Positions 7,399-15,979 of a DNA stretch of 51,724 nucleotides are shown here, piece by piece. Numbering within the stretch: position 1 is the stretch's first letter; each line of letters opens with the position of its first letter. Location of the stretch: contig JAHZGF010000030.1 of assembly GCA_019420945.1 (NCBI GenBank), positions 1-51,724 of the forward strand. Direction: 5' to 3'. Under the pieces are notes generated by a model. That model was not told the DNA's origin. It searched no databases and was given only the letters and a program-made list of their open reading frames with translations. The position numbers were made by a program, and so were the translations under genes. The DNA is from Clostridiales bacterium (lineage in GTDB: Bacteria > Bacillota > Clostridia > Oscillospirales > Oscillospiraceae).

Positions 7399-8505
7399 TT
7401 ATTTCAGCATTTCGGCGATCTCCTGCTTGGTTTCTTCCTCATTCAGCAGGTCATCGCTGGTCATAACGGTGTCTTTGCGGACGGTCAGCGCGTCGGCTCT
7501 GTCAAATTCAAGGCCTTCGCCGATGCTGACGGCAATAGCGCCGCTCTCATCGCGTTTGAGGCCCTGGCCGATGCTCACATTTCCCGGTGCATTGGAATCA
7601 CCTCCCTTCCCCATCAGGGTCAGAGTAACGTGGATGTCAGCGTCCGGGATGCGCCGCGAGAAAAACCGAACATAGCCGTCGTAGGTCTCGCAGGCATTGA
7701 TGATGCCGGCCCGTGTGGTCACAGGAAAATCATTGATGACCGCGCCGCCATCGGGGATAAGCTCACTGTTGCTGTCTGCCAGCTCGGCGTCATAGATGTA
7801 CTGGTAAATCTCCCCGCCCTCCGGCGCGGCCTTCCAGCCATCGGCGGCAAGCGTCAGCTCGTACTTTCCGAAGTAGCCACCTGTGCCGTGGGTCTGGATG
7901 AGCTTCTTGACCTGTGCCTCAGTCATGATCTCGCCAGCATCTTCAATGCGCTTCACGGCCGCACTGGCGGCAGCCTCGATAATAGATGCATGGGCATCGG
8001 GGTCGATATTGTGCTGGGCGACCTCGGCCTGTGCAATTTCCCGGGCCATCTGAGCAAACGCCTTCATCTGCGGGTCGAGCTGGATGGAGATGTCAGCGGC
8101 ATTGGAGACTGCCAGCAGGACTGCGATTTGGAACTCATAGTCCAGCTGCGTACCTGCCGCCGGAATCTGAACGCCTCTCTCATCCTGCATCAGGAACAGC
8201 AGTGTCTCATCCGGCCCACCATTCAGCGTACCGTACACACCGATCTGGTGCATGACATAGGCTTCCTCTGCACCGTTCGTCCAGATGTTGACCTTCCGGG
8301 CAGCTTTGCCGTTGTCTTTGACTGTCTCGATGCTCAGGATTTTCAGCTCGTGTGCATCGCCGCTGACGGCCGCCTCTTCGGCCAAATCAGTACCGACCGT
8401 GCCGGTGCCGCTCACGGCGCGGGTGATGGTCAGTGCGCCGCCGGAGAGAGACTCCGACAGCAGGGCGGCACCGGCTTTTGTATAGCTGTATTTTTCCCAG
8501 CTCAT
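7399..8505 (-). CDS. Tail-collar fibre protein (DUF3751-like N-terminus)
   Basis: 368 aa. Residues 1-155 match the pattern of the phage tail-collar fibre N-terminal domain (YTKAGAALLSESLSGG, ITRAVSGTG, HQIGVYG, LLFLMQDERG), which attaches fibres to the baseplate. A middle coiled coil (about 150-200) precedes a beta-rich shaft with SIGQGLKRDESGAIAVSIGEG, an intramolecular fibre repeat. The tail is acidic. Its start overlaps gpI by 4 bp (ATGA-type), and it precedes the other fibre genes as in P2/Mu-like modules. Confidence 0.75.
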   Translation of the reverse strand: MSWEKYSYTKAGAALLSESLSGGALTITRAVSGTGTVGTDLAEEAAVSGDAHELKILSIETVKDNGKAARKVNIWTNGAEEAYVMHQIGVYGTLNGGPDETLLFLMQDERGVQIPAAGTQLDYEFQIAVLLAVSNAADISIQLDPQMKAFAQMAREIAQAEVAQHNIDPDAHASIIEAAASAAVKRIEDAGEIMTEAQVKKLIQTHGTGGYFGKYELTLAADGWKAAPEGGEIYQYIYDAELADSNSELIPDGGAVINDFPVTTRAGIINACETYDGYVRFFSRRIPDADIHVTLTLMGKGGDSNAPGNVSIGQGLKRDESGAIAVSIGEGLEFDRADALTVRKDTVMTSDDLLNEEETKQEIAEMLK

Positions 8506-9269
8506 AGTGATGTCCCTCCAATCTTGATGGTAACAGTCTCATATGTGCCGACAGGCTTACCGGCGGCATATGCCTGCGCACTCATAGTTTTGGGTCGAAT
8601 TATGTCGGGCAGCGCCACCGTTGCCTGCACCCAGCTCGCGCCCACCGCGCCAGCCGCATACGCTGCCGCATTGACGGCCCGGGGCTGAATAATGCCCGGC
8701 AAGCGCACTGTGTAAGACGCCGCCATGCTGCAAGGCGCAGCGGCGACGTAGGCTGTCACGCTGTCCGGCGGGTTAATCTCGTAGGTGACGCCTTCCAGAT
8801 GTGCCGAACAGCGCCGTGCATAATTGATTCTTTTTTCAATTTCTTTGGGCGTGTAGTAGACGGCAGGCTCATCCGTAATGTCTACGTTCAACCGCCAGTA
8901 TCCGGGTTGTCCCCCATACTCGAACCACTCTTTGATGCTCGTCTTAGGGTAAATCAAAGACAGAGCTTTTTCTACCGCCCATCTCGTTCCACAGTGACGA
9001 TGCACTTTCATCGCGGTCTTGATGAGTTCGCGCTTCGTCTCCACCGGATAGTCGTCTCTATACCAGTCCACTCTGAACTGCACAGCCAGAATATCCAGCA
9101 GAACTTCCGGCGCTTGGTCTATGCCCGTATAGGTCTTCGCCCTATCGGCAAAATCAAGTGTCATGACCGCGAGGTCATGCCATGCATCCGATAGAGCTCT
9201 GACCTCCTGCCGGTCGGCAACGGCTTTCGGCAGCAGGTCAACCAGCCTCGCTTCCCGAAGGTCAGTCAT
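8502..9269 (-). CDS. Baseplate/tail protein I (P2 gpI-like)
   Basis: 255 aa from ATG 9269 (GGAGGG upstream), overlapping the gpJ stop by 8 bp. The N-terminal two thirds match P2 gpI: LVDLLPKAVADRQEVRAL, VLLDILAVQFRVDWYRDDY, and HRHCGTRWAVEKAL leading to WFEYGG. gpI lies with gpJ and gpW at the baseplate rim and connects to the fibres. The C-terminal 75 residues carry two imperfect repeats (PGIIQPRAVNAAAYAAG and PDIIRPKTMSAQAYAAG), a small duplicated extension that may dock the collar fibre. Confidence 0.85.
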   Translation of the reverse strand: MTDLREARLVDLLPKAVADRQEVRALSDAWHDLAVMTLDFADRAKTYTGIDQAPEVLLDILAVQFRVDWYRDDYPVETKRELIKTAMKVHRHCGTRWAVEKALSLIYPKTSIKEWFEYGGQPGYWRLNVDITDEPAVYYTPKEIEKRINYARRCSAHLEGVTYEINPPDSVTAYVAAAPCSMAASYTVRLPGIIQPRAVNAAAYAAGAVGASWVQATVALPDIIRPKTMSAQAYAAGKPVGTYETVTIKIGGTSL

Positions 9270-10413
9270 CTTCCAGCCCTCCGTACACAACACTGCAGCT
9301 TACCAGCTTTGGAATTTGGGCGCTTTCCGTTACGACGTCTATCGGCGCGGCCACTCTCACTCGCTTTGCCCCGGCATTTTTGATTCGTGCAATCAACTCC
9401 GCCGGGTCAATATCCCTGCCCATAGTCCGCTGCCAAGTTTTATATTCCTCGATTGCCGTGTTCACTGCGTTCTGCACTGTAACAGCGATTTTGGATTTAC
9501 TTCTCGCAATGGTATATGTGACGTCGATACCATACTCAATCTCCGTCGGAGCTTTGCAGTTCACCAAATCCGTCATGGGGCGCTTGGAATTTTCTCTCAA
9601 GCTCTCCTGCATCGCTTCGCAGTCAGCTTCGCTCGGGATTGCCCCGTCCCGCAAGGTGAAATAGATGTCCACCACGCAGGGAGAGGGACTTGTGACGGAC
9701 ACGTCTTTTACATCGTTCCGCCACGCCTTTGCGAAATACTCATACGAATCAGGAGAGCCGCCGCAGCTGTATGTAGAGGGGACCAGATAGACCCGCTCTG
9801 TCAGGGAGTCGTCGCTTTCGATGTCTGTACCGCCGCTACTAGCGGTCATGTTCACCGCCGACGCCACATAGGGAATGGGGTCAACCAGCTGGTTGACCTG
9901 TCCTTCCTCGATTCCCGAGGATTCCGCGCCCGCTTCCAGCGCGGCGGCGGTCACGTCGATGCTTTGTTCTCCCGGAAGAATCTCTGCATATTCGGTCGTT
10001 GCGAAATAGACTCCATCCTCCGTCCTTACACGAGTACCCTCCGGCACTCCGACAGCGCTCGGCTGGCCCGTTCCGGCCAGCGTGAAGCGGATGATCGTTG
10101 TAGCCTTTTCCGCCTGCCGCCTTTTCAGGCCAAAGTTTCCGGCGAGGACGTCCAGATTTTCGTGCGTCGAATATTTCAGGAGCGTTTGCTTCGGGCCGGC
10201 ATCGATGTATTGTAGCATCTGGTAGTGCAGCAGTGCCATTTCTTTTACCATGATGCTCGGAAGGCTTGCCGGGTAAAGCGTCGGGGTATTACCCGTCGCT
10301 TTCCTTGCGGATCTGATGTATCCGCCTTTCGCCATCTCTTCAACCTCTTTCATCGTGAGGTTATCGATAAAGCTGATGTCTGGCAGATTATCGAACTGAG
10401 CGATCTCAGACAA
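9262..10413 (-). CDS. Baseplate assembly protein J (P2 gpJ/Mu gp47 family)
   Basis: 383 aa, the usual length for gpJ. Visible family features are DISFIDNLTMKEV near the start, PAEGxRV-like GVPEGTRVRTEDG (about 120-132), a central SGGTDIESDDSLTERVYL segment and the C-terminal GRDIDPAELIARIKNAGAKRV. It forms the baseplate wedge with gpI and gpW. The 8-bp overlaps on both sides (gpW upstream, gpI downstream) show tight coupling. Confidence 0.9.
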   Translation of the reverse strand: MSEIAQFDNLPDISFIDNLTMKEVEEMAKGGYIRSARKATGNTPTLYPASLPSIMVKEMALLHYQMLQYIDAGPKQTLLKYSTHENLDVLAGNFGLKRRQAEKATTIIRFTLAGTGQPSAVGVPEGTRVRTEDGVYFATTEYAEILPGEQSIDVTAAALEAGAESSGIEEGQVNQLVDPIPYVASAVNMTASSGGTDIESDDSLTERVYLVPSTYSCGGSPDSYEYFAKAWRNDVKDVSVTSPSPCVVDIYFTLRDGAIPSEADCEAMQESLRENSKRPMTDLVNCKAPTEIEYGIDVTYTIARSKSKIAVTVQNAVNTAIEEYKTWQRTMGRDIDPAELIARIKNAGAKRVRVAAPIDVVTESAQIPKLVSCSVVYGGLEDD

Positions 10414-10711
10414 CTTGCAGCACCACCTTTGGAATCAAAATCCCCTCGCCAGCCTTTGCATCGTCCCACTCAACGCGGGCTACTTCAACGCGGGGTTCAT
10501 ATTTTTTCGTCTTGCGGACGATTTCTGCGGTAATCATTGCCTTTGCAACACTGAGTGGTTTGTCGATCGCGTCCATCGAAATGCCGAAGTCTCGGTCAAG
10601 CCCCAGCTCTCCGGCTCTTGTGGAATATAATACTTTCAGGCACTCGCAGATTTCTTCCGCCTCTTCCGCATTCACAGAATCAAGCAGAATTTCCGTATTG
10701 CCAAGTGTCAT
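10406..10711 (-). CDS. Baseplate wedge protein, gp25/gpW family
   Basis: 101 aa. The gp25-like core is visible: EEAEEICECLKVLYSTRAGE, then LDRDFGISMDAID. In other family members the equivalent GE-LP-FG pattern lies at the same place. The C-terminal half is beta-rich (EPRVEVARVEWD, LIPKVVLQVV). It forms the inner baseplate wedge that contacts the first sheath ring. It lies between gpU and gpJ with 4-bp and 8-bp overlaps. Confidence 0.8.
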   Translation of the reverse strand: MTLGNTEILLDSVNAEEAEEICECLKVLYSTRAGELGLDRDFGISMDAIDKPLSVAKAMITAEIVRKTKKYEPRVEVARVEWDDAKAGEGILIPKVVLQVV

Positions 10712-11100
10712 ACATATTCCTCCAATGTGATCTCGACTTTGCAGCGCGCCAGCTTTCCATCGGCAACAACTTCTTCCCAGTCATCTGATACATCCGTCAT
10801 CTTGTACTGGCACATTCCGACCGGCATACTTCCGATAATGAGGTAGTCCACCCGGCCTTCCTCCACCATCTTGTTAATCAGCGCCAGCATAACGCGCGGC
10901 GATTCGCCAAATTGAGAATCAAGCGTAATCGTGAACTTACGTTTTTTGAGCTTCACACCGGTCTTCTCACTCTTCGGCTTTCCTCCGATAGTGTTATGCG
11001 CCGCCCACTCGCTGCCCGCGCTGCCGCTGATACCGTCCGGGGTGAAGATTCTTCTGTTGCTCACAGAGAAAACCAGCCCTCCAAAGCATCCGACCCACAT
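10708..11100 (-). CDS. Tail protein U-like (P2 gpU family)
   Basis: 130 aa. The pattern fits P2 gpU: an N-terminal G-G-LVFSVSNRRIFTPDGI strand pair, SEWAAHNTIGGKPKSEKTG, FTITLDSQFG, NKMVEEGRVDYLIIGSMPVG, and a C-terminal VEITLEEYV. gpU is a tail-completion/baseplate-hub protein. It overlaps gp25 by 4 bp (ATGA). Its place between V and W differs from the P2 order but is common in Firmicute myoprophages. Confidence 0.72.
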   Translation of the reverse strand: MWVGCFGGLVFSVSNRRIFTPDGISGSAGSEWAAHNTIGGKPKSEKTGVKLKKRKFTITLDSQFGESPRVMLALINKMVEEGRVDYLIIGSMPVGMCQYKMTDVSDDWEEVVADGKLARCKVEITLEEYV

Positions 11101-11114
11101 CCCGTTTCACCTCC

Positions 11115-11759
11115 TCATGTCGGCTTCGCAGTATCAGCCTCGCCAGCTGCGTGTACCGGTGCAGTATACTTGTGGGTGTGGTTTATCAGGCTGATTCCGG
11201 CGACTTGCACATCCCCGCCGCCACCGGTGATATTCACCGTACTGCCATCAATAGAAACCGTCGGAGCGCTTATACTGAGCGTTTTCCCTCCTTTGATTTC
11301 CACTGTTCCACCTTGGACGGTGACAGTGCAGCTCCCGACTTTCACAGTCAGCTTTCCCTTCACTTCCAGTTCGGCGTCGCCTTCGATTTTCTCGGTTTTG
11401 TTTTTCTTGGTTTCGGAGTGCGTATCGCCTTCATTGTGGAACTCGGCACTTTCTCCGTCATACCGGAAGTAGCATTTCCCCGGCTCATCGTCGAAGTCCT
11501 GCCGAAAGAAGTTCTGCTTTCCCTGCGGCGGTTTTGTTTTCTCGCCCCAGATCGTTCCCAGAACGATGCCCTCTTCTTCCCCGTTGGAGTTGTGGGCCAC
11601 GGCCACCGTTTCTCCGACCTGCGGCATTTTGTACCCAGCATTCGCCAGCATCGGGATCATATCCGTAACGCTGTCGCCCCGGTCCTCATATGTAATCTCC
11701 ATGCAGCCGGTCTCGTAGTCGATGTTAGACACCTTTCCGAAGCGTATCGTATCTGCCAT
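11115..11759 (-). CDS. Baseplate spike protein V (P2 gpV/Mu gp45 type)
   Basis: 214 aa from ATG 11759, which shares a TGATG with the gpD stop and has GGAGGT upstream; the longer open frame is an out-of-operon extension. An OB-fold-like N-terminus (about 1-80, GKVSNIDYETGCMEITYED, PQVGETVAVAHNSNGEEEGIVLGTIW) is followed by a beta-helical needle with regular repeats (LEVKGKLTVKVGSCTVTVQG, VEIKGGKTLSISAP) and a C-terminal HTHKYTAPVHA. The HxH-type tip could bind iron, as in P2 gpV. It is the membrane-puncturing spike. Confidence 0.85.
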   Translation of the reverse strand: MADTIRFGKVSNIDYETGCMEITYEDRGDSVTDMIPMLANAGYKMPQVGETVAVAHNSNGEEEGIVLGTIWGEKTKPPQGKQNFFRQDFDDEPGKCYFRYDGESAEFHNEGDTHSETKKNKTEKIEGDAELEVKGKLTVKVGSCTVTVQGGTVEIKGGKTLSISAPTVSIDGSTVNITGGGGDVQVAGISLINHTHKYTAPVHAAGEADTAKPT

Positions 11760-12991
11760 CAGGTCGCACCTCCGACATCCGCTGCGTCCACCCAGCCGGT
11801 CACGTTCTTTCCGACGGGCGTTTTCCCGCAACGGGACTGTAAGTTCGTGATTCTGTACCGCCCAGCCACATTGATTCCATCGTAAAGAAAATAGTGGCCG
11901 CTGATCCTGTGGACAGGCTTTTTGTCCACACTGGTATAATAGAGCGGCGCATTGTTCAGCGTGACACTCACCCCTGCTCCCGTCGTGGTCGTTTCCTCGT
12001 CCGGGATTTTGCTGCATTCGAGTGTCTGTTCAAGGCCGTTCCTGCTGTATGTCAGCGAAACTTTATCGATGAAATACTTTCCAGACAACTTCCCGTAGCC
12101 GGTAAGGCCAATGTTCTGTGCCTCGCCCAGCTCAATTTGAGCCAGCGCCAGCGTGAACTTCACCTTGGTTGCGCTATGGTTTGCGTTGTCCAGCGCGGCT
12201 TGTAGCCGACGCTCGGCGTCCGCTTGGCTGGAAGCGTATTTCGAAATGCGCTTTGTCCTGCCGCCGGTGCCGATTTCCGCCCGAATTTTGATTTTCTTTT
12301 TCTGGTTGGAATACTCCCAGATGCCATGAGTATATACACCATCAAAGCCATCGCTGAAACTAAACGACCCCGGCACGATGTCCGCCCGGGTGATCGTCGC
12401 GGAGACAGCTTTTTTCTTGAATGCCTCGCGGTCATATATCCACAGTTCGTTTGAATACACTTTCAGGATCAATCCATAGTCCTTACACAGCTCATTCAGG
12501 AACGCGCTGTCGGTGGCCTGCTGTTCTCTCTTTGCGATTTCAGCGTCCGTTCCGTCGAAGTTCATTTTCAGGCTGTAACGCTCTGCAATGGTCTGTGCAA
12601 TTTTCTGGATGCTGGTGTTCTTCCAGATGTATTCCCGGTCTTCTTCCGAAAAGCTGGTATCATTCGGCTTGGATGTGGCGCTCATGGTCATAGTACAAGG
12701 GGCATCGCTGTAGCTGATGTCATCGACTGTCATGACACCGTTGTTCATCTCGCCGCCCTGCCCTTCTTCCGGCCAGTTGTAAACGAGGATCGTTGGGTCG
12801 AGCGATGTACCTTTCTCCGGCATCCAGTCGTTCAGCCACTTGTCAGCCATTGCATTGATGGTCACATTCACGCTGTCGCTGTTATCCGCCGCATTTCCTT
12901 CATAGGAGATGCTTTCGATGTCAGCCGCAATGTCCGCCGTAACGTCTGTTCCGTTATAGACCAGCTTCACACCCGCGCTTCTCGGTTTCAT
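11759..12991 (-). CDS. Tail hub protein D (P2 gpD/late control D family)
   Basis: 410 aa from ATG 12991, which overlaps the X stop as ATGA. Features of the gpD/gp27-like hub are visible: the N-terminal VKLVYNGTDVTADIAADIES, the KIAQTIAERYSLKMNFDG segment, and TDSAFLNELCKDYGLILKVY (the 'FL..la...G..l.v' phage-hub motif). The C-terminal about 50 residues form an SH3-like beta segment (HYFLYDGINVAGRYRITNL, VTGWVDAADV). The protein trimerises to join tube to spike, directly between tail protein X and the spike gene. Confidence 0.85.
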   Translation of the reverse strand: MKPRSAGVKLVYNGTDVTADIAADIESISYEGNAADNSDSVNVTINAMADKWLNDWMPEKGTSLDPTILVYNWPEEGQGGEMNNGVMTVDDISYSDAPCTMTMSATSKPNDTSFSEEDREYIWKNTSIQKIAQTIAERYSLKMNFDGTDAEIAKREQQATDSAFLNELCKDYGLILKVYSNELWIYDREAFKKKAVSATITRADIVPGSFSFSDGFDGVYTHGIWEYSNQKKKIKIRAEIGTGGRTKRISKYASSQADAERRLQAALDNANHSATKVKFTLALAQIELGEAQNIGLTGYGKLSGKYFIDKVSLTYSRNGLEQTLECSKIPDEETTTTGAGVSVTLNNAPLYYTSVDKKPVHRISGHYFLYDGINVAGRYRITNLQSRCGKTPVGKNVTGWVDAADVGGAT

Positions 12992-13191
12992 CTGCTCACC
13001 TTCCACGGCGGCAGGCTGCCGCTCTGCTCCGTTTTAAGCTCCGGCGTCTGTAAGACAACGCCAGCGCCAAACTGAAATATTCCGATGTGCTCCGGGTTCG
13101 CCTGCATCAGGACATCGACGCAATACTCATCCCCATAGACTTTCTTGGCGATAGTGTCCCACATATCGCCGCTCACCGTCGTATAAGGCAC
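12988..13191 (-). CDS. Tail protein X, LysM-like
   Basis: 67 aa. Has the LysM-type pattern of phage tail protein X: YTTVSGDMWDTIAKKVYGDEY, then LMQANPEHIGIFQFGAGVVLQTPEL. In P2-like tails, X binds the hub and may contact peptidoglycan. It overlaps gpD by 4 bp and follows the tape measure by 11 bp. Length and position match the family. Confidence 0.85.
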   Translation of the reverse strand: MPYTTVSGDMWDTIAKKVYGDEYCVDVLMQANPEHIGIFQFGAGVVLQTPELKTEQSGSLPPWKVSR

Positions 13192-13202
13192 GACGTATCA
13201 CC

Positions 13203-15836
13203 TCACTTGCCGTAAGCCACTCTGCGGTGCTTTTTCCACCAGCGTTCCATAAACTCTTCAAACAGCCGGTACAGTTCTTCTACCTTGCGCCGGGCCTCCG
13301 CCGGGTCCATGTCGCTGGAGAACACAATGTTCGGTGCAAACACGATCTGCGGCGGGTCATCCCCTGCATCATCGCTATTGGTCGCGCCCAGCATCTTACC
13401 GGCCATCTTCCAGATGTCGATATTCTGCTGGCGGACTCCGCTCTGGAACGAAATGACTGCTTCCGTTCCGGCCTCGCCCGCGATGGACGGTCCCGTGGTG
13501 AAACCGCCTTTTGCAAATTGAGGCATGGGAACCTCGGCCAGATTGAAGCCGAAGGTCTTTCCGCCGATGCCCGGAATCCAGTCCGGGGTCTGCACATGGA
13601 TTTTGTTCAGCGCCCCGATGATGCCATTCACAACATTGATCGTCACCGACACGATGCCCTTGATAAGCCCGATGATGCCCATGATGACAGGCTCGGCGAT
13701 GGGCAGGAGCGTCTGGACGATGCCAACCACGACCTTGATTGCATTGACCAGTGTTGTTCCAATCAGGCCGACCGCCGCCGAGAGCAACGGTATGACCGCC
13801 GGGAGTCCCTGTGTCGTCGCAAATGAGAACACATCCACCAGCAGCGGCTTGATGTAATTTACACCAAGATCAACCAGTTGGTTGAAAATTCCGACGACCG
13901 CGGTGATTAGCGGGATGAATGTGCCGAACGCCTGCCCCGCGCCGGCCCCGAAGGTTTCGGTGATAAAGCCTTGGATACTTGCCAGCCCCTCCGGTGAAAA
14001 TGCTTTCTGGATTGCTCCGGCTGCATTCTGCACCACGCCCACAAATCCGTCGAAGATAGCAACGCCTTTGTCGCCAAATGTGTTCTGGACGATTCCGCGA
14101 ATATTATCGAGGTTGTCGCCCAACAGGCTTACTAGCGCAATAATCGTGCTGATGGCAAGAATGACCGGGGCAGTAGAACCGAGCATCCCAAGGAACACCT
14201 TGCCCATAGCAAGAAACGGCGAAGCTGCGCCCTTGGCAATGCCTCCGGCATTTAAGCCGCCCCTTCCAAACACCGAGCCTAGGCCTGCACCCGCTACCTT
14301 CAAAAGGCTGCCGGAATTGTTGATTTCTTGCAACATCGCCGCCTTTGCATTTGTAGGAATGTTTTTTACATTCTGCGCCCATCCAAAGACGGGAAGTGAC
14401 TGGATAAGTCCCGGATTCGCGCGAAAATCTTTGATATTGCCTATCATCGATTTGCCAAATCCTTTGACTTTTCCAAACAGCTTCGCCCCACCGCCTACGG
14501 CTTTCCTTCCGCCCACAGAGAAAAGTCCGGCGACGCCCTGTATTCCCTGCTCGATTTTCGGCGCAGCAGCCATACCGGCCCAAACCGAGGCGATTGCTCC
14601 AAGCGTCCCCGCTGCCTGCGGGCCGTTGCTGGACAGGTATCCGAATAACTGCTCCGCCTTCGGCATGATTTTATCAATGCCGTTCAGCGCCGTATCCATC
14701 ATGCTGTCCAGTTTCGGTGTTATGTCCAACATGAAGTCCTTTGCATAGGGCAGCAGCCGCGTTCCAATCTGCTGTGCGAAGACCTGCACCTTGTTGGACG
14801 CGATGCCGAACATATCATTCCAGTTGTCGATGCTGGTAATGAATGCGCGGTCTGTGACCTCCCCAACCTTTTGGTTCTTTAAGTCCTGTAGCTGCGCAAG
14901 TTTATCCTCATACACGCCCATCGTGTTCAGGATGCCTTGTGCCGCTTTCAGGTCACGCATGGAGAAGAGCGCCGCAAACCTCGTCGCGTCGCCGCCAGTA
15001 TACTCACCCAGCTTTTTAATAGCGCCGCCAATGCCTTCCGTCCGCACCATCGCATATGCCGACTCATAGCCCAGTTTCTTTACTGCACCCGCCAGCGCAG
15101 TCGATGGTTTCAGCATCTTGGTGTAGAGGGTATTCAGCGCCGTACCCACGGTGTCGGTATTACCGATAACACCGGTCAATGTCGCAAAGCCTGCATATAG
15201 CTCTTCCTGCGAAACCTTCAAGGCTGCCGCAGAGCCAGAAGCTTTCTGGATACCGTTCGCCAGCTCTGGCATGGTGGTCTGTCCGAGTCGGATGGTTTCA
15301 AAGGACAAATCCGACACATGGGCGACCGCGTCAGCCGAGGTATCGCCGTAGGCCTTCGTGACTGCGGCCAGCGCATTGACGGTATCCACCGTCTCCGCCT
15401 GTCCGGCAATCGAAGCCTTTACTGACGTCTCAAGGATTTTTGCCGTATCAGCGGTATCCTGAAATGCCGAAATGACCTGATAGGAGCCGGCGGCGATTTC
15501 CGTCGATACTCTGCCGGTGATCCGGCTGATGTTCATAACGTCCTGCGTCAGCTCTGCCGTGCGGGCGGCGGTCTGCTCCGTTGTGCCGGTCAGCAGTGTG
15601 CGCGTCTGTGCCATCGCCTTTTCGAGGCCTGCGGCCTGTTTGCCGCAATACCCCATTATGCCCGCCGTCGCCGTTGTCACACCAGCAATGGCAGCCGCAG
15701 AGACTTTTGCAAATCCGCTCATGCCCCGGGCAAGGCCCGACGTCTGGCTCTGCGCTGTCTTGATGGCTTTCGTCAGAGACGAGTCTACTTTGCCCGCAAT
15801 GCGGATGCTGAGTTCTAGTGCATTGCTTTTCGCCAT
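13203..15836 (-). CDS. Tail tape measure protein
   Basis: 877 aa, the longest protein of the tail module. The N-terminal 350 residues are helical and match the TP901-type tape-measure core (FAKVSAAAIAGVTTATAGI, GSYQVISAFQDTADTAKIL, TTMPELANGIQKASGSAAA, YAGFATLTGVIGNTDTVGTA). Hydrophobic helices at about 535-600 and 640-740 (VILAISTIIALVSLLGDNL) are typical of the part that enters the host membrane. The C-terminus has FAKGGFTTGPSIAGEAGTEAV, the conserved 'GxAGPE' tail. It sets tail length. Its start codon lies inside the frameshifted end of the tail chaperone. Confidence 0.92.
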   Translation of the reverse strand: MAKSNALELSIRIAGKVDSSLTKAIKTAQSQTSGLARGMSGFAKVSAAAIAGVTTATAGIMGYCGKQAAGLEKAMAQTRTLLTGTTEQTAARTAELTQDVMNISRITGRVSTEIAAGSYQVISAFQDTADTAKILETSVKASIAGQAETVDTVNALAAVTKAYGDTSADAVAHVSDLSFETIRLGQTTMPELANGIQKASGSAAALKVSQEELYAGFATLTGVIGNTDTVGTALNTLYTKMLKPSTALAGAVKKLGYESAYAMVRTEGIGGAIKKLGEYTGGDATRFAALFSMRDLKAAQGILNTMGVYEDKLAQLQDLKNQKVGEVTDRAFITSIDNWNDMFGIASNKVQVFAQQIGTRLLPYAKDFMLDITPKLDSMMDTALNGIDKIMPKAEQLFGYLSSNGPQAAGTLGAIASVWAGMAAAPKIEQGIQGVAGLFSVGGRKAVGGGAKLFGKVKGFGKSMIGNIKDFRANPGLIQSLPVFGWAQNVKNIPTNAKAAMLQEINNSGSLLKVAGAGLGSVFGRGGLNAGGIAKGAASPFLAMGKVFLGMLGSTAPVILAISTIIALVSLLGDNLDNIRGIVQNTFGDKGVAIFDGFVGVVQNAAGAIQKAFSPEGLASIQGFITETFGAGAGQAFGTFIPLITAVVGIFNQLVDLGVNYIKPLLVDVFSFATTQGLPAVIPLLSAAVGLIGTTLVNAIKVVVGIVQTLLPIAEPVIMGIIGLIKGIVSVTINVVNGIIGALNKIHVQTPDWIPGIGGKTFGFNLAEVPMPQFAKGGFTTGPSIAGEAGTEAVISFQSGVRQQNIDIWKMAGKMLGATNSDDAGDDPPQIVFAPNIVFSSDMDPAEARRKVEELYRLFEEFMERWWKKHRRVAYGK

Positions 15837-15979
15837 TGTTCCTGCATCTCCTGAATGTCCTTGCAGGTGTCAAGGAAGTCACCTATCGGCATCTGCATGA
15901 AAAAATCGATTCCGGTGTGCGTAGCGCTGGATGCTGCAATGGCAAGCTTGCGGAGAGCTTTTGCCCCGCCGCTTACTCG
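15815..15979 (-). CDS. Tail chaperone frameshift extension (E' part)
   Basis: 55 codons open in the -1 frame relative to the upstream chaperone. They run from its 3' end to a TAG at 15815-15817, inside the tape-measure start. The peptide (RVSGGAKALRKL ... FFMQMPIGDFLDTCKDIQE) has no ribosome site of its own and resembles E'/T-type chaperone tails of other phages. A -1 slip on T-TTT-TTC would join it to the chaperone as a minor fusion that loads the tape measure, as with P2 E+E' and lambda G-GT. Confidence 0.82.
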   Translation of the reverse strand, partial: RVSGGAKALRKLAIAASSATHTGIDFFMQMPIGDFLDTCKDIQEMQEQWRKAMH